64,000 bases of DNA from Mesohalobacter halotolerans (GTDB taxonomy: Bacteria; Bacteroidota; Bacteroidia; Flavobacteriales; Flavobacteriaceae), in contig NZ_SWMU01000001.1 of NCBI RefSeq assembly GCF_006120725.1, positions 496,001 through 560,000 on the forward strand, in the 5' to 3' direction. A model generated the notes under the pieces. The model was given only the letters and a program-made list of their open reading frames with translations. It was not told the origin of the DNA and searched no databases. Shown here piece after piece: positions 17,379-26,930 of the stretch (within the stretch, counting starts at the first letter, position 1; each line of letters opens with the position of its first letter). The position numbers were made by a program, and so were the translations under genes.

Positions 17379-18959
17379 ATGAAAAACAAAATACCAATAG
17401 CATATCAAATTGATCAACCCATTAAAGCCAATACATATTTAATCAATGGCAAATTAAAAGCCTGGTCAGGTCATATGGCTGATGTAAATTCTTCGATTTC
17501 TTCTACTGAAAAATACAAACCAACATATCTGGGTAGTGTTCCCAATCTGGAGGAAAAACAAGGGCTTGAAGCCTTAGATGCTGCTGTGGAAGCTTACGAT
17601 GAAGGTAAAGGTTTGTGGCCTACAATGCGCGTTAGTGAGCGCATAGATTGTATGGAGAAGTTTGTCAAAAAAATGGAAACCAAACGGGATATTGTAGTCA
17701 AGCTCATTATGTGGGAAATTGGGAAAAACCTGACCGACGCCCAAAAAGAATTTGATCGGACGGTTAAATACATCTATGATACCATCGAAGATTACAAAAA
17801 TATAGACCGCAATGCTGCCAAATTTGAAAAGCATGATGGCGTTTACGCTCATATCAGACGTGGACCATTAGGGGTCGTTCTATGTTTAGGGCCTTACAAT
17901 TACCCGCTTAATGAAACTTTTGCATTACTGATTCCTGCATTAATTATGGGCAATACAGCAATCTTTAAACCTGCTAAATTTGGGGTTTTACTCATAACAC
18001 CTTTACTTGAAGCCTTTCAGGAAAGTTTTCCGTCTGGTGTGGTTAATGTCATTTTTGGTCGAGGTCGTGTACTAGCCAGCCCAATTATGCAAACCGGTAA
18101 AGTTGATGTTTTGGCTTTAATTGGGAACAGCAAATCTGCTAACGCATTAATTAACCAGCACCCTAAGAGTAACAGGCTAAGATTAGTTTTAGGGCTTGAA
18201 GCTAAAAATCCAGCGATTGTTTTACCGCATGCCGATTTAGATTTGGCGGTTAAAGAATGTATTTCTGGAAGTCTATCTTTTAATGGACAACGCTGTACGG
18301 CTTTAAAAATCATATACGTTCATAAAGATGTAAAAGAAGAATTTTTAGGAAAATTCAATAAAGCTGTTGATAATGCTACCTTTGGCAATCCCTGGGAAGA
18401 TACCATGCTTACACCACTTCCAGAGCCGGATAAACCTCAATACATTCAAGAGCTCATTGATGATGCACAAGACAAAGGCGCTAAAATCCTGAATAAAAAA
18501 GGTGGACAGCATTTTGATAATTATATCTGGCCTGCTGTGTTGTATCCCGTAACTAAAGATATGAGGGTTTATGAAGAAGAACAATTTGGACCAGTAATTC
18601 CTGTAGTATCTTTTACAGACATCAACGAACCTTTAGATGATATGGCCGAATCTAATTATGGACAACAGGTAAGTTTGTTTGGGAAAAATGTAGACGTTCT
18701 TGCTCCGCTAATTGACACTTTGGCCAATTTAGTGTGTCGAGTAAACCTCAACAGCTCTTGTCAACGAGGTCCAGATGTCTATCCGTTTACTGGGCGGAAA
18801 GACTCTGCAAAATCCACCTTAAGTGTGCATGATGCTTTGCGTTCTTTTTCCATTCGAACCTTCGTGGCCTCTAAGGATAATGAACAAAACCTTGAGATTC
18901 TGGAACAGTTGATGGATAAAAAACAATCAAAGTTTATTAGTACCGATTATATTTTATAG
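17379..18959 (+). CDS. gapN: NADP-dependent glyceraldehyde-3-phosphate dehydrogenase (GapN type)
   Basis: Non-phosphorylating aldehyde dehydrogenase that oxidises glyceraldehyde 3-phosphate directly to 3-phosphoglycerate, making NADPH and bypassing one ATP-yielding step. The 526 residues contain the aldehyde dehydrogenase signature: LGLEAKNP with general-base Glu274, GQRCTALK with nucleophile Cys306, PYNYPLNE of the cofactor site, and [10 protein letters not shown]. The C-terminal block NSSCQRGPD and PFTGRKDSA is typical of GapN rather than of betaine or other aldehyde dehydrogenases. It is longer than plant and streptococcal GapN (about 480-500) by an N-terminal extension of 20-30 residues. 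The assignment to GapN rather than a generic aldehyde dehydrogenase is good but rests on pattern recognition. Confidence 0.86.
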   Translation: MKNKIPIAYQIDQPIKANTYLINGKLKAWSGHMADVNSSISSTEKYKPTYLGSVPNLEEKQGLEALDAAVEAYDEGKGLWPTMRVSERIDCMEKFVKKMETKRDIVVKLIMWEIGKNLTDAQKEFDRTVKYIYDTIEDYKNIDRNAAKFEKHDGVYAHIRRGPLGVVLCLGPYNYPLNETFALLIPALIMGNTAIFKPAKFGVLLITPLLEAFQESFPSGVVNVIFGRGRVLASPIMQTGKVDVLALIGNSKSANALINQHPKSNRLRLVLGLEAKNPAIVLPHADLDLAVKECISGSLSFNGQRCTALKIIYVHKDVKEEFLGKFNKAVDNATFGNPWEDTMLTPLPEPDKPQYIQELIDDAQDKGAKILNKKGGQHFDNYIWPAVLYPVTKDMRVYEEEQFGPVIPVVSFTDINEPLDDMAESNYGQQVSLFGKNVDVLAPLIDTLANLVCRVNLNSSCQRGPDVYPFTGRKDSAKSTLSVHDALRSFSIRTFVASKDNEQNLEILEQLMDKKQSKFISTDYIL

Positions 18960-19209
18960 TTACACGAATAAGAATCTAGAATCAGATTGACACATACAAA
19001 TCCTACCGGACTGAAAAGGCATTTGGCCCTATTTCTTGTCTCATAATAATTTGATTGAAAGTGCAATAGTAATTCCCATAGCTGATAATTATCACTTTTT
19101 CATTGTTAAGTTTGATCTACTATAAAATCACCACCAGACATAATACTCAAATGGGCTTGAGTCGACTACTACTAAATTGTATTTTAGCAAAGCATAAATT
19201 TAATTTACA

Positions 19210-19971
19210 ATGAACGATTTTAAAGATAAAACCGTATTGATTACCGGTGGTTCCAGAGGAATAGGGAAGGCAACCGCACTGGCTTTTGCTGAACAAGGTG
19301 CACGAGTCGGTATTAACTTTAAAAGCAACCGTAAGGCTGCTGAAGAAACTTTGGCAGAGTTATCGGGTAAAGGGCATGAGTTATTTCAATTCGATATTTC
19401 CAAAAAGGACGCACAACGACAACTTATTGATGATGTTGTATCCAAATTTGATCAACTTGATGTCTCAGTAAATAATGCCGGGATATCTATTGAACACGAT
19501 GTTGTAGATGATAATCTTGACCATTGGATTTCTGCATTTGAGAACACCTTTCAAACCAATGTATTTGCCGCAGCTAACCTGAGTTTTCTGGCAGCACAAC
19601 ATATGATCAAACACAGAGGCGGCCGAATAGTTAGCATATCTTCCAGAGGAGCCTTTCGTGGAGAACCGACTAAACCGGCTTATGGCGCCAGTAAAGCTGC
19701 GTTAAATGCCATGAGCCAATCGCTGGCAAAAAAACTGGCGCCACATCATATTTATGTTGGTGTCGTAGCACCTGGATTTACAGAAACGGATATGGCCACA
19801 AAGACTTTAACACCAATAGAACGTGAAAATTTGTTGAGAGAATCGCCGTTTAAACGTATGGCTCAACCTCAAGAAGTGGCTCATGCTATCCTATTTTTAG
19901 CCTCCCAAAAAGCAGCTTATGCTTCTGGCAGTATTATTGATGTGAATGGGGCAAGTTACTTGAGAAGTTAA
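19210..19971 (+). CDS. SDR family oxidoreductase (FabG-like)
   Basis: Classical short-chain dehydrogenase/reductase, 253 residues, cytoplasmic and NAD(P)-dependent. Seen: TGGSRGIG (residues 13-20) for cofactor binding, NNAG, catalytic serine in SISSRG and the YGASK active site (Tyr158, Lys162). The PGFTETDM and DVNGASYLR segments resemble 3-oxoacyl-ACP reductases and glucose dehydrogenases, so the substrate is open. It is alone on the plus strand and converges on the YceI gene with 9 bp between stops. A decayed paralogue of this gene lies about 3 kb downstream (22630-22889), beyond the YceI operon. Confidence 0.9.
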   Translation: MNDFKDKTVLITGGSRGIGKATALAFAEQGARVGINFKSNRKAAEETLAELSGKGHELFQFDISKKDAQRQLIDDVVSKFDQLDVSVNNAGISIEHDVVDDNLDHWISAFENTFQTNVFAAANLSFLAAQHMIKHRGGRIVSISSRGAFRGEPTKPAYGASKAALNAMSQSLAKKLAPHHIYVGVVAPGFTETDMATKTLTPIERENLLRESPFKRMAQPQEVAHAILFLASQKAAYASGSIIDVNGASYLRS

Positions 19972-19980
19972 TCTTTTAAC

Positions 19981-20541
19981 CTATTTGAATTCCAGATTAA
20001 GGTCAAAATTGATCGTAATGAGAGGATCTACTTGTATTGCACCCAATAACTTTCGGGGTGGTTCCATACCAAAATCTTCGATATTTAACTCTAGGCTACC
20101 ACAATAATTATAATTGTTGATAGTGCTTATTGTGAAAGAATACGAATTGACCTTATGTGCAATTTCAATTTGAGAATGCACTAAAAATTCATCATTACCG
20201 ACTTCAATTTTTTTGAACTTGATTTTAATGTGAGGATGTTCCTCAGATTCCATTAACTCATTAAAGTCTTTATTAATCAATTTGCCACCACAATCAAAGG
20301 CATTACTTTTCAGGTCAATGATTGCATTTTCTAACAGGAATGTGTCGTGTTTATAATCATAAGCAATGACTTGACAACCAGGAGCAATTGCTTTAGAATA
20401 ACTACAGGTAAAACGATTGACGTTTGAGCTTCCCATGATTGAAATCTGACTTCCTTTTTCGATGTGAATGTCTGCTGTTTCTTTAACGGGCAATAAAAAG
20501 CCAAAACTCAAAACAGCGACAAGATGTAATAAGGCTTTCAT
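19981..20541 (-). CDS. divergent YceI-like periplasmic protein
   Basis: The 186-residue product has a signal peptide (about residues 1-20) and the beta-barrel pattern of the YceI family, lipocalin-like proteins that bind isoprenoid or other lipids in the periplasm. Its C-terminal segment (EPP-K-LLGAI---LITINFDL) lines up with that of the other YceI gene in this operon. It has diverged: the GTSN-HDW motif of ordinary YceI is replaced by GSSNVNRF, and there are four cysteines (in FTCSY, GCQ, FDCGG and NYCGS) that could form two disulfides. It is the last gene of the YceI-porin-YceI run, after a strong hairpin that would lower its expression. Function is inferred. Confidence 0.78.
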   Translation of the reverse strand: MKALLHLVAVLSFGFLLPVKETADIHIEKGSQISIMGSSNVNRFTCSYSKAIAPGCQVIAYDYKHDTFLLENAIIDLKSNAFDCGGKLINKDFNELMESEEHPHIKIKFKKIEVGNDEFLVHSQIEIAHKVNSYSFTISTINNYNYCGSLELNIEDFGMEPPRKLLGAIQVDPLITINFDLNLEFK

Positions 20542-20556
20542 AATAATAAATTTTAA

Positions 20557-20583
20557 AAGGGCCTGTAATACTATCAGGCCCTT
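20557..20583 (-). terminator. perfect hairpin between porin and second YceI gene
   Basis: AAGGGCCTG and CAGGCCCTT form a perfect nine-pair, G+C-rich stem with a nine-base loop. On the minus strand it is followed by TTTT and an A+T-rich stretch. It lies 14 bp after the porin stop and 15 bp before the next start, so it could end or attenuate transcription inside the operon, or protect the 3' end of the upstream message. Confidence 0.7.
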
Positions 20584-20597
20584 AAAGGTAACTCAAA

Positions 20598-21860
20598 TTA
20601 GAAACTAATAACGGCTTCCATCATTAGGCCATCAAATTCACCGCCGTCCAGTATATCACCAGTTGGAAAATCTGAGTAAGACTGAGTGACATATTCTATC
20701 TTGGCTAAAATATTTTTTGTCATAAACCAACCTGCACCAAGTTGCATTCTATCCACGCTAATGTCCATACCTGAAGGATGCTCTCCATCTACATAGCTGT
20801 ATCTACCACCGATGTAGAAATCTTCGTTAGATCCAAAACGGTATAATAAGTCAGCGGCATAGTGATTATAGGTTCTGCTCGGTGGGTTAGGGCCGAAACC
20901 TTTTCCAGTTGAATTTTCGTAAACACCGAAGAACTCAATTCCTTTATATCTAATAAAAGGGTTAATCATAATTGCCGTTAATTCTGTTCCAAAACCTGGA
21001 TTAACACGACCAGATCTGAAGGCAGATTGTGCAGAAGAACCTTCTTCTTCAAGAACAAGATAATATCTTGATCCAGCTCTATCTCCGTCGTATAAGAAAT
21101 TCTTTGAAGATTCACCTGTATGATACAAAGATCCGGTCAATCTAAATCTAAAGTCGTCATTGACCTGTTTATCATACCCCAATTTTGCCAGTAGTGATGC
21201 TTGTGTGTTTGTTTCTTCTACAGATTGATTGAGTTTACCATTGGTCATACCGACCATCGCTAACCAACCATTGTCGCGGTAATAAGCTTCAAATCCAACT
21301 TCAGTTGTAAATGCATCCATTAAATAATTACCTACAAATGGGTTGTAAATGGCTTGTGCATTATCTGTTCTTCTAAAGTGTGCATCACCATAATTAATTT
21401 CCATGTGTCCAAACTTGAAAGTTAGTTTCTTCATCCAATCTTCCATAAAGCCTTCTTTAACGAAGTCCAGTTTGTCGATCAAAATATAACCGCCTTTGAC
21501 CCAAGCTTCAGGGTGGTGACGTGCAGACAGATAAGTTCTCAAGTGCATTCTTACACCATCATACAATTGAACATCAAGGTCTAAGTTTGCTGTAGCCAAG
21601 TTAAAGTTATCTCCTAATGGAACTAATGGCACTGCTCCTGAATTCTCATGATTGATGGATTGATACTGAAGTGTTGAAGCTCCACCTATTCTTACTTTTA
21701 CATTTTCAAAAGTTGTGGCGGTGTCTTTAGGTTCTTCAAAGACATTGATTCCTCTTTGATCTCTTGGTCTAAAGTTATCCAAGTCACGTTTTTGTGCATT
21801 TGTTAATTGTGTAACTGCTAATCCAATTAGCAAGAACAACATAGTTTTCATGGTTTTCAT
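20598..21860 (-). CDS. outer-membrane porin-like beta-barrel protein
   Basis: A 420-residue protein with a signal peptide (cleavage near LTNAQ, residue 22) and alternating amphipathic strands throughout: short aromatic ends, polar turns, and a final strand ending in phenylalanine (MEAVISF), the usual outer-membrane signature. The pattern resembles the phosphate-selective porin OprO/OprP group, with 16 or so strands, but I cannot assign a substrate. Two starts three codons apart (MKTMKTM) are possible. It lies between two YceI-type genes and is probably co-transcribed with both: the upstream one ends only 12 bp before this start. Confidence 0.8.
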   Translation of the reverse strand: MKTMKTMLFLLIGLAVTQLTNAQKRDLDNFRPRDQRGINVFEEPKDTATTFENVKVRIGGASTLQYQSINHENSGAVPLVPLGDNFNLATANLDLDVQLYDGVRMHLRTYLSARHHPEAWVKGGYILIDKLDFVKEGFMEDWMKKLTFKFGHMEINYGDAHFRRTDNAQAIYNPFVGNYLMDAFTTEVGFEAYYRDNGWLAMVGMTNGKLNQSVEETNTQASLLAKLGYDKQVNDDFRFRLTGSLYHTGESSKNFLYDGDRAGSRYYLVLEEEGSSAQSAFRSGRVNPGFGTELTAIMINPFIRYKGIEFFGVYENSTGKGFGPNPPSRTYNHYAADLLYRFGSNEDFYIGGRYSYVDGEHPSGMDISVDRMQLGAGWFMTKNILAKIEYVTQSYSDFPTGDILDGGEFDGLMMEAVISF

Positions 21861-21872
21861 AAGTAAAGGGAT

Positions 21873-22430
21873 TTATTTAAAAATTAAGTTGATGTTTACA
21901 TTGACTTTATCTCCAGTGGTGATTGTGCCAAACAATGCTGCAGGAGGCTCAACCTTATAGTCTAACATATTGATCTCATAAGATAAATTTAGCGCCAACT
22001 GATTGTTTTGCTTTGAAATGTCAAATGGGATCTTGACATTCTTGCTTACGCCAGCTATACTCAGCTTACCTGTAGCGTAATATTTATTATCACTTTCCTC
22101 TACAGCTGAAGAAGAAAATGAGATTTGTTCATGTTTTTCTTCTTTTAAAGCTTCGTAAGTGTTTTTGTCCATTCTATTCTTACCGCTTTTCATACTTTTT
22201 ACTGGGACCTCAAAATGGACTGAATTTATTTCGTTAGAGTCTGGTTTCATCACAAGAGTGCTTTTCAATGTTTCAACACTCATCTCCCAGTCGTGTAGAT
22301 TAGAGGTTCCTTCGATGATGACTTTACTTTCGTTAACGGAAGCCTTATAGGTCTCTTGGGCGAAAGTGAAAGCATTGAACACTAGAATTAATATTAAAAC
22401 TAAGCTTAACTTAAAGTTTAATGGTTTCAT
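21873..22430 (-). CDS. YceI family periplasmic protein
   Basis: 185 residues from the ATG at 22430-22428, which gives a proper signal peptide (about 1-24, ending FTFAQ). An in-frame ATG at 22478 would add 16 residues and overlap the likely promoter. The YceI hallmark GTSNLHDW follows, then VKSMKSG, a GKLSIAGVSK strand and the C-terminal EPPAALFGTITTGD. YceI proteins are lipocalin-like beta-barrels that bind isoprenoids or related lipids; some are base- or stress-induced. It is the first gene of the YceI-porin-YceI operon. Confidence 0.9.
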   Translation of the reverse strand: MKPLNFKLSLVLILILVFNAFTFAQETYKASVNESKVIIEGTSNLHDWEMSVETLKSTLVMKPDSNEINSVHFEVPVKSMKSGKNRMDKNTYEALKEEKHEQISFSSSAVEESDNKYYATGKLSIAGVSKNVKIPFDISKQNNQLALNLSYEINMLDYKVEPPAALFGTITTGDKVNVNINLIFK

Positions 22431-22475
22431 AATTATTGTTTTAAATGTTAATCCAACTAACACTTGTTCACTGTG

Positions 22476-22483
22476 CAAATATC
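22476..22483 (-). promoter_or_regulatory. probable -7 box (GATATTTG) of the YceI-porin operon
   Basis: One mismatch from TAnnTTTG, 45 bp before the chosen YceI start and overlapping the alternative upstream ATG, which supports the shorter protein. Confidence 0.4.
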
Positions 22484-22629
22484 TGATAGGAATGCGTTTT
22501 AATAAATGATGAATATCATATTAGGGTAAAATAGGCTTTTGAAAATCGACGAAAAGCTTTGAAAAACTGCAAAATCAATAATAAAAATATTTTAATATTG
22601 AAAATATTTTAATTTTAAGAGTCATGAAG

Positions 22630-22889
22630 AGATGAATGTTGTCAGATCCACAGATTAAATAATTAGCGTATTGAAACAAATTTGGAGGAATTGTTGTAAA
22701 GTCGACAAGGCAGACGAGTATCTTTTTTTGGTATATTTTATGGACATAGCTACAAAAATTTAGCCTCAAATAAAAGAGAAAACCTGCTCAGTGAATCATC
22801 ATTTAAAAAACATGGCTCAGCCACAAAAAGCAGCTTATGCTTCTGGTAGTATTATTGATGTGAATGGGTCAAGTTACTTGAGAAGTTAG
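22630..22889 (+). pseudogene. decayed SDR oxidoreductase gene (3' half)
   Basis: The plus strand carries a degraded relative of the SDR gene at 19210-19971. The last 78 bp (22812-22889) translate to a 25-residue match (MAQPQ, KAAYASGSIID, YLRS) ending at a TAG, but lack 12 codons present in the intact gene. Upstream, REN LL-ES--FK (22775-22810) is out of frame by one base, and DIATK (22743-22757) is out of frame again. Further up, GGIVV-STR (22684-22710) matches the GGRIVSISSR region, followed by a deletion removing the catalytic Tyr and Lys. Left of about 22680 the match is weak, so the left limit is approximate. In the last 78 bp most differences are at third codon positions, so the copy had diverged as a working gene before decay. 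Confidence 0.78.
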
Positions 22890-22970
22890 TTTCAAAACAC
22901 CAGAAAACTTCCCTTAAATTATGTGTAAATCAATACACTAAATCAAACTAGAGTTAAGACTTTTTAAATG

Positions 22971-25814
22971 TTATTTTATTATTAACTCAGTTTCGGCAGA
23001 TGAGTTAGCTTGAGAAACTACAACTTTATACGTGCCTTTAGGTAAATAAAAAATACCATTATCTCCCTTTTCAATTGTGATATCTTTTTTTCGAAGTGCT
23101 TTTTCCCCTTTGTTTGAAATGGAGAGATTATAAGTCGCAACAGAAACCCCTTTGTCAACTGTTTGGCTCCATTCTTTTAAGGTTTTACCGTCTTCTGTAG
23201 TTACTTTAATATTGACATCCCCATTATCCGGAGCGTAAAAATAGATATCTTGCTCCGGTTCATAGTAATCTCCATAGGGATTAAAGTCTTTGCTTCCCCA
23301 TCGTTTTGAAGCTCTAGTCGTTTTTATTTTACCCAATACAACTTTGCTGAAATTATCAGGATTTAGTTTTTGAAGTAATTCAATCTCTGCCAGATAAATT
23401 GAGCGACCGTGTGTGCCGACAATAAGGTCTTTTTCTCTTTTTTGAATCACTAAGTCATGCATGGCGACGTTGGGTAAATCTGTTCCAAAAATTTCCCAAG
23501 AATTTCCTCTATTGAAACTAATATACAATCCATTATCGGTACCGGCATATAAAATATTTTCATTTTCAGGGTCTTCTTTAATCACATTTACGGGCGAGGC
23601 TGGTATATTGCTTGCTATTGGTTTCCATGTCTCTCCGTAATCTTCTGAAACAAAAATGTAGGGTGTAAAATCGTCCCATCGATAGCCATTAAGGGCAACG
23701 AAAACTCTTTTTTTAGCATGAGTAGAAGCAATGACTCTACTCACCCATAAATCTTTTGGGAAAGTATTTGAAATATCAACCCAAGTATTTCCGCCATCTT
23801 TAGTAACGTGAACTAGCCCATCATCACTTCCGGCATATATCAACCCAAACTGAAATGGTGACTCTGAAATACTCGTCAAAGTTCCATAAGCCACATTTCC
23901 TTTTTTTCCTCCTTTTGTAAGATCTTCTGAAATGGCTTCCCAGTCATCGCCTTGATTCATGCTTCGCATAAGTTTATTTCCACCTAAATACAAGATGTCC
24001 TGATTATGAGGACTCAATAAAATTGGGGTTTGCCAGTTAAAACGATAAGGGCTTTCGCCGAGTTCATGTTTGGGTTGTATGTATTTACGATCTTTATTTT
24101 TTAGATCTAACCTAAAGTAATTTCCAAACTGGAATCCAGTATATACGATATTACTGTTTCTGTCATCAATTTCAATTTGCATACCGTCTCCTCCCATAAT
24201 AGATTTATAAGGATATTGTCCACTTTGGTGCCATCTAGAACTTTGAGAATAGTTATGAGGTCCTTTCCAAACACCATTATCTTGAAGACCTCCATAAACA
24301 TTATAGGGTTTTTCATTATCAACATTAACTGTGTAAAACTGACCTACTGAAGGCTGGTTGTTTTTAATCCAGTTTTTCCCGTCGTCGTAGGAGATGTTGA
24401 CTCCACCATCATTTCCATCAATCAAATGTCCTGGTCTGTTAGGGTTAATCCATAACGCATGATGGTCTGCATGAACATTTGGTGCCGATATAGATGTAAA
24501 GGTTTTACCTGCGTCTTTTGATTTCAAAATAGGAACACCATAAATATAAATACCGTCTTTATCGTTTGGGTCTACATGAATTTTTCCAAAGTAATAACCA
24601 TAACTGTAATAAATACCGTCAAGGTAACCTTTATGGGTTTTATTCCAAGTTTTACCACCGTCAACACTCTTGTAAACCTCAGCTCCAATTACCGGGGTAT
24701 CAAACAGCATAGAGTTGGCATCTTCAAGATATTTGGCTACATCTGCAGGTTTAATATCACCATCTTCTACCAAATCTTTAACGTGTTCTGCAGTGTGTTT
24801 TTCTTTAAAATTGTTACGGCGTAAGAATTTTTTCAGTTTTTTATTGTCTAAGGCTAAAAGTTCTTCTGAGGACATTGTTTTAAAATCATCTTTCGTTAAA
24901 GATTCTTTATCTTCTGAAGATTCTTCTTGGACTCTACGGTTTTGATTGTCATGAATTGCATAAATTGTGTTTTCGTCATATACTGCTAAGCCTATTCTGC
25001 CTGTACCATCACCTGTAGGAAAGCCACTATCTGGAGTAGAGATTTTTTCCCAAGTACTACCGGCATCTTTACTTTTATAAATTGCACTTCCAGGTCCGTC
25101 ACCTCTGAAATTCCAGGCCTTACGGTCTTTATCCCAAGATGAGGCATACATTAAATTGAAATTAGATGGCTCATGCACCATTTCTATGACACCGGACTGG
25201 TTATTGACAAAAAGTGTTTTTCGCCATGTTTTGCCGCCATCTTTAGATTTATAAATTCCTCTTTCATCATTTTTTGAATATAGATGGCCTACTGCACTAA
25301 CCACGATTTCGTCAGGATTATTAGGATTAATGAGTATACTGCTGATGTGATGGCTGTCTACAAGCCCCATATTTTGCCATGTTTTTCCATTATCGCTGGA
25401 TTTCAACAAACCTATTCCAGCATAACTTGATCGCGATGCATTGACTTCTCCTGTGCCAACCCATATATTCCTGTTCTTCCAATCTACAGCTAGACTTCCT
25501 ACGTTTTGAGTTGGACTGTTGTCTAAAATGGGTTTGAAAGTTGTCCCATTGTTTGTGGTATGCCACACACCTCCAGAGGCATAACCAACGTAAAACTCGA
25601 TTGGGTTTTCAGGATTTACGGCTATAGCGGTTACCCTACCGCTCATAACGCTTGGACCGATATTTTTAAAGGGCAGGTTTTTTACAATAGAATTTTTTAG
25701 TAATGCTTCTTTTTGCTCTAATGCTTGTTTTATTTGGCTTGCTGAAGTAGAAGGTTGTTGTGCAAAAGTTAAAATTGAAAATAGAATAGAACATAAAAAT
25801 AATGACGATCTCAT
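22971..25814 (-). CDS. secreted VPS10/sortilin-like Asp-box propeller protein
   Basis: A 947-residue exported protein (signal peptide about 1-19). It carries at least ten Asp-box (BNR) turns of the form S-x-D-x-G-x-T-W, for example SSDNGKTW, SKDGGKTW, SVDGGKTW, SYDDGKNW, TKDGGNTW and SEDYGETW, spread from about residue 70 to 780, so it probably forms one or two beta-propellers like sortilin/VPS10 or xyloglucanase-type proteins. A charged, helical insert (about 295-360) interrupts the propeller, and a beta-sandwich-like module (about 860-947) ends the protein. Such proteins are frequent in flavobacteria, often annotated 'glycosyl hydrolase', but I see no proven catalytic residues. There is no type IX C-terminal sorting motif that I can recognise. 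Transcribed alone. Confidence 0.85.
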   Translation of the reverse strand: MRSSLFLCSILFSILTFAQQPSTSASQIKQALEQKEALLKNSIVKNLPFKNIGPSVMSGRVTAIAVNPENPIEFYVGYASGGVWHTTNNGTTFKPILDNSPTQNVGSLAVDWKNRNIWVGTGEVNASRSSYAGIGLLKSSDNGKTWQNMGLVDSHHISSILINPNNPDEIVVSAVGHLYSKNDERGIYKSKDGGKTWRKTLFVNNQSGVIEMVHEPSNFNLMYASSWDKDRKAWNFRGDGPGSAIYKSKDAGSTWEKISTPDSGFPTGDGTGRIGLAVYDENTIYAIHDNQNRRVQEESSEDKESLTKDDFKTMSSEELLALDNKKLKKFLRRNNFKEKHTAEHVKDLVEDGDIKPADVAKYLEDANSMLFDTPVIGAEVYKSVDGGKTWNKTHKGYLDGIYYSYGYYFGKIHVDPNDKDGIYIYGVPILKSKDAGKTFTSISAPNVHADHHALWINPNRPGHLIDGNDGGVNISYDDGKNWIKNNQPSVGQFYTVNVDNEKPYNVYGGLQDNGVWKGPHNYSQSSRWHQSGQYPYKSIMGGDGMQIEIDDRNSNIVYTGFQFGNYFRLDLKNKDRKYIQPKHELGESPYRFNWQTPILLSPHNQDILYLGGNKLMRSMNQGDDWEAISEDLTKGGKKGNVAYGTLTSISESPFQFGLIYAGSDDGLVHVTKDGGNTWVDISNTFPKDLWVSRVIASTHAKKRVFVALNGYRWDDFTPYIFVSEDYGETWKPIASNIPASPVNVIKEDPENENILYAGTDNGLYISFNRGNSWEIFGTDLPNVAMHDLVIQKREKDLIVGTHGRSIYLAEIELLQKLNPDNFSKVVLGKIKTTRASKRWGSKDFNPYGDYYEPEQDIYFYAPDNGDVNIKVTTEDGKTLKEWSQTVDKGVSVATYNLSISNKGEKALRKKDITIEKGDNGIFYLPKGTYKVVVSQANSSAETELIIK

Positions 25815-25962
25815 GGGTTTCTAAAGTTTTTTAATTGATTTAGAAAGTTATGAAAAAAAGCCATTCATTCCAATGCATTGTCAATTTATAGTTTAATCAC
25901 AAGGATAGAGAAGGCATAAATCTATTGAAAGCACTTATATTTTAATTTCTTGCATAAACAAA

Positions 25963-26571
25963 TTATCGTACAGACACAAATTTTGAGGTTTTATTGTAAA
26001 ATCGCCAGGGTAATTTTGCATCTTCTTCGGCATAGTCGATTCCGATTCTTGTACTTTCTGTAATTTCAATAGAAGGATTATCTGTTTTTTCGATCCATAT
26101 TTCGTCTGAGCATACAGACTTTTTGTTATGATTTTTATTAAGTCCAAGGGCTTGAGAAACGTTTCCAGGTCCTGAAGTCAATGTTTTATCTAGTTTAGGC
26201 TTACTTCTTCGCTTTAGCATGTGATCAATACCTAAATTAGGCTCGAAAGCTCTAATTAAAATAGCGTCGGCATTTCCTTTTGAATTTGTCACAATATTAA
26301 ATAAATGATGAATACCATAACACAAGTAAATGTAAGCAATTCCACCAGGCTCATACATCACTGAAGTCCGTTTGGTAAATCGACCCAAATGTGCATGACA
26401 AGCCTTATCGTTTTGTCCTGCATATGCTTCAGTTTCAGTGATAACTCCAGAGGTGATTTGGCTATTAATTTTAGTATAAATTTTATACCCAATCAGTTGA
26501 CGAGCCAGGTTAACAACATTACCCGATTGAAAAAATTTAGGCTTTAATCTATCTGAAGTCATACAAATCAT
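25963..26571 (-). CDS. DNA-3-methyladenine glycosylase (AAG/MPG family)
   Basis: Monofunctional base-excision repair glycosylase that removes alkylated and deaminated purines. The 202-residue protein shows the active-site glutamate in ITETEAYAG, the HAHLGRFTKR segment, the YEPGGIAYIYLCYG strand that lines the base pocket, and SGPGNVSQALG near the C-terminus. The length is normal. Two ATGs three codons apart are possible starts (26571 or 26562); the family match begins after both. It is divergent from a small membrane protein gene 32 bp away. No other repair gene is adjacent. Confidence 0.93.
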   Translation of the reverse strand: MICMTSDRLKPKFFQSGNVVNLARQLIGYKIYTKINSQITSGVITETEAYAGQNDKACHAHLGRFTKRTSVMYEPGGIAYIYLCYGIHHLFNIVTNSKGNADAILIRAFEPNLGIDHMLKRRSKPKLDKTLTSGPGNVSQALGLNKNHNKKSVCSDEIWIEKTDNPSIEITESTRIGIDYAEEDAKLPWRFYNKTSKFVSVR

Positions 26572-26603
26572 TATTTTTAAAATTCAATTTCTAAAATATA
26601 AAT

Positions 26604-26879
26604 ATGCAAAATACAGAAGACCCATTCGTTAAAAAATGGAAAAAAGTAAGAGAAAAAGGCTTATTAAGACACTTAATAACTACAGGTCTGAGTTTTGGTA
26701 TTTTACTATTTGTAGTATTGACAGCCTGGAATTATTTTGTAACCGATCAAACCTTTACAACGACTTACGACTTTATCGTTCAATTACTGATTTGCATCGT
26801 TTTTGGTGGTGGGATATATGCACTTATTACCTGGTTTTTGAATGAATATATTTATAACAAAAAGACAAAAGGAAAATAA
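26604..26879 (+). CDS. small two-helix membrane protein
   Basis: I do not recognise a family. The 91-residue product has a charged N-terminus (about 1-22), two hydrophobic helices (about 24-45 and 56-78) and a short, very basic tail (YNKKTKGK). Nothing suggests an enzyme. It is divergent from the glycosylase gene and converges on the 57-residue Lys/Cys-rich gene. The codon pattern and clean start make it likely to be real. Confidence 0.7.
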   Translation: MQNTEDPFVKKWKKVREKGLLRHLITTGLSFGILLFVVLTAWNYFVTDQTFTTTYDFIVQLLICIVFGGGIYALITWFLNEYIYNKKTKGK

Positions 26880-26930
26880 ATACATAATATTATAGCATGA
26901 TAGGCGTCTAGTAATATAAGTTAAAGACTA

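Noticed and set aside
25935-26147. 70-codon minus-strand frame
   Set aside because: Overlaps the 3-methyladenine glycosylase gene in another frame and has no features.
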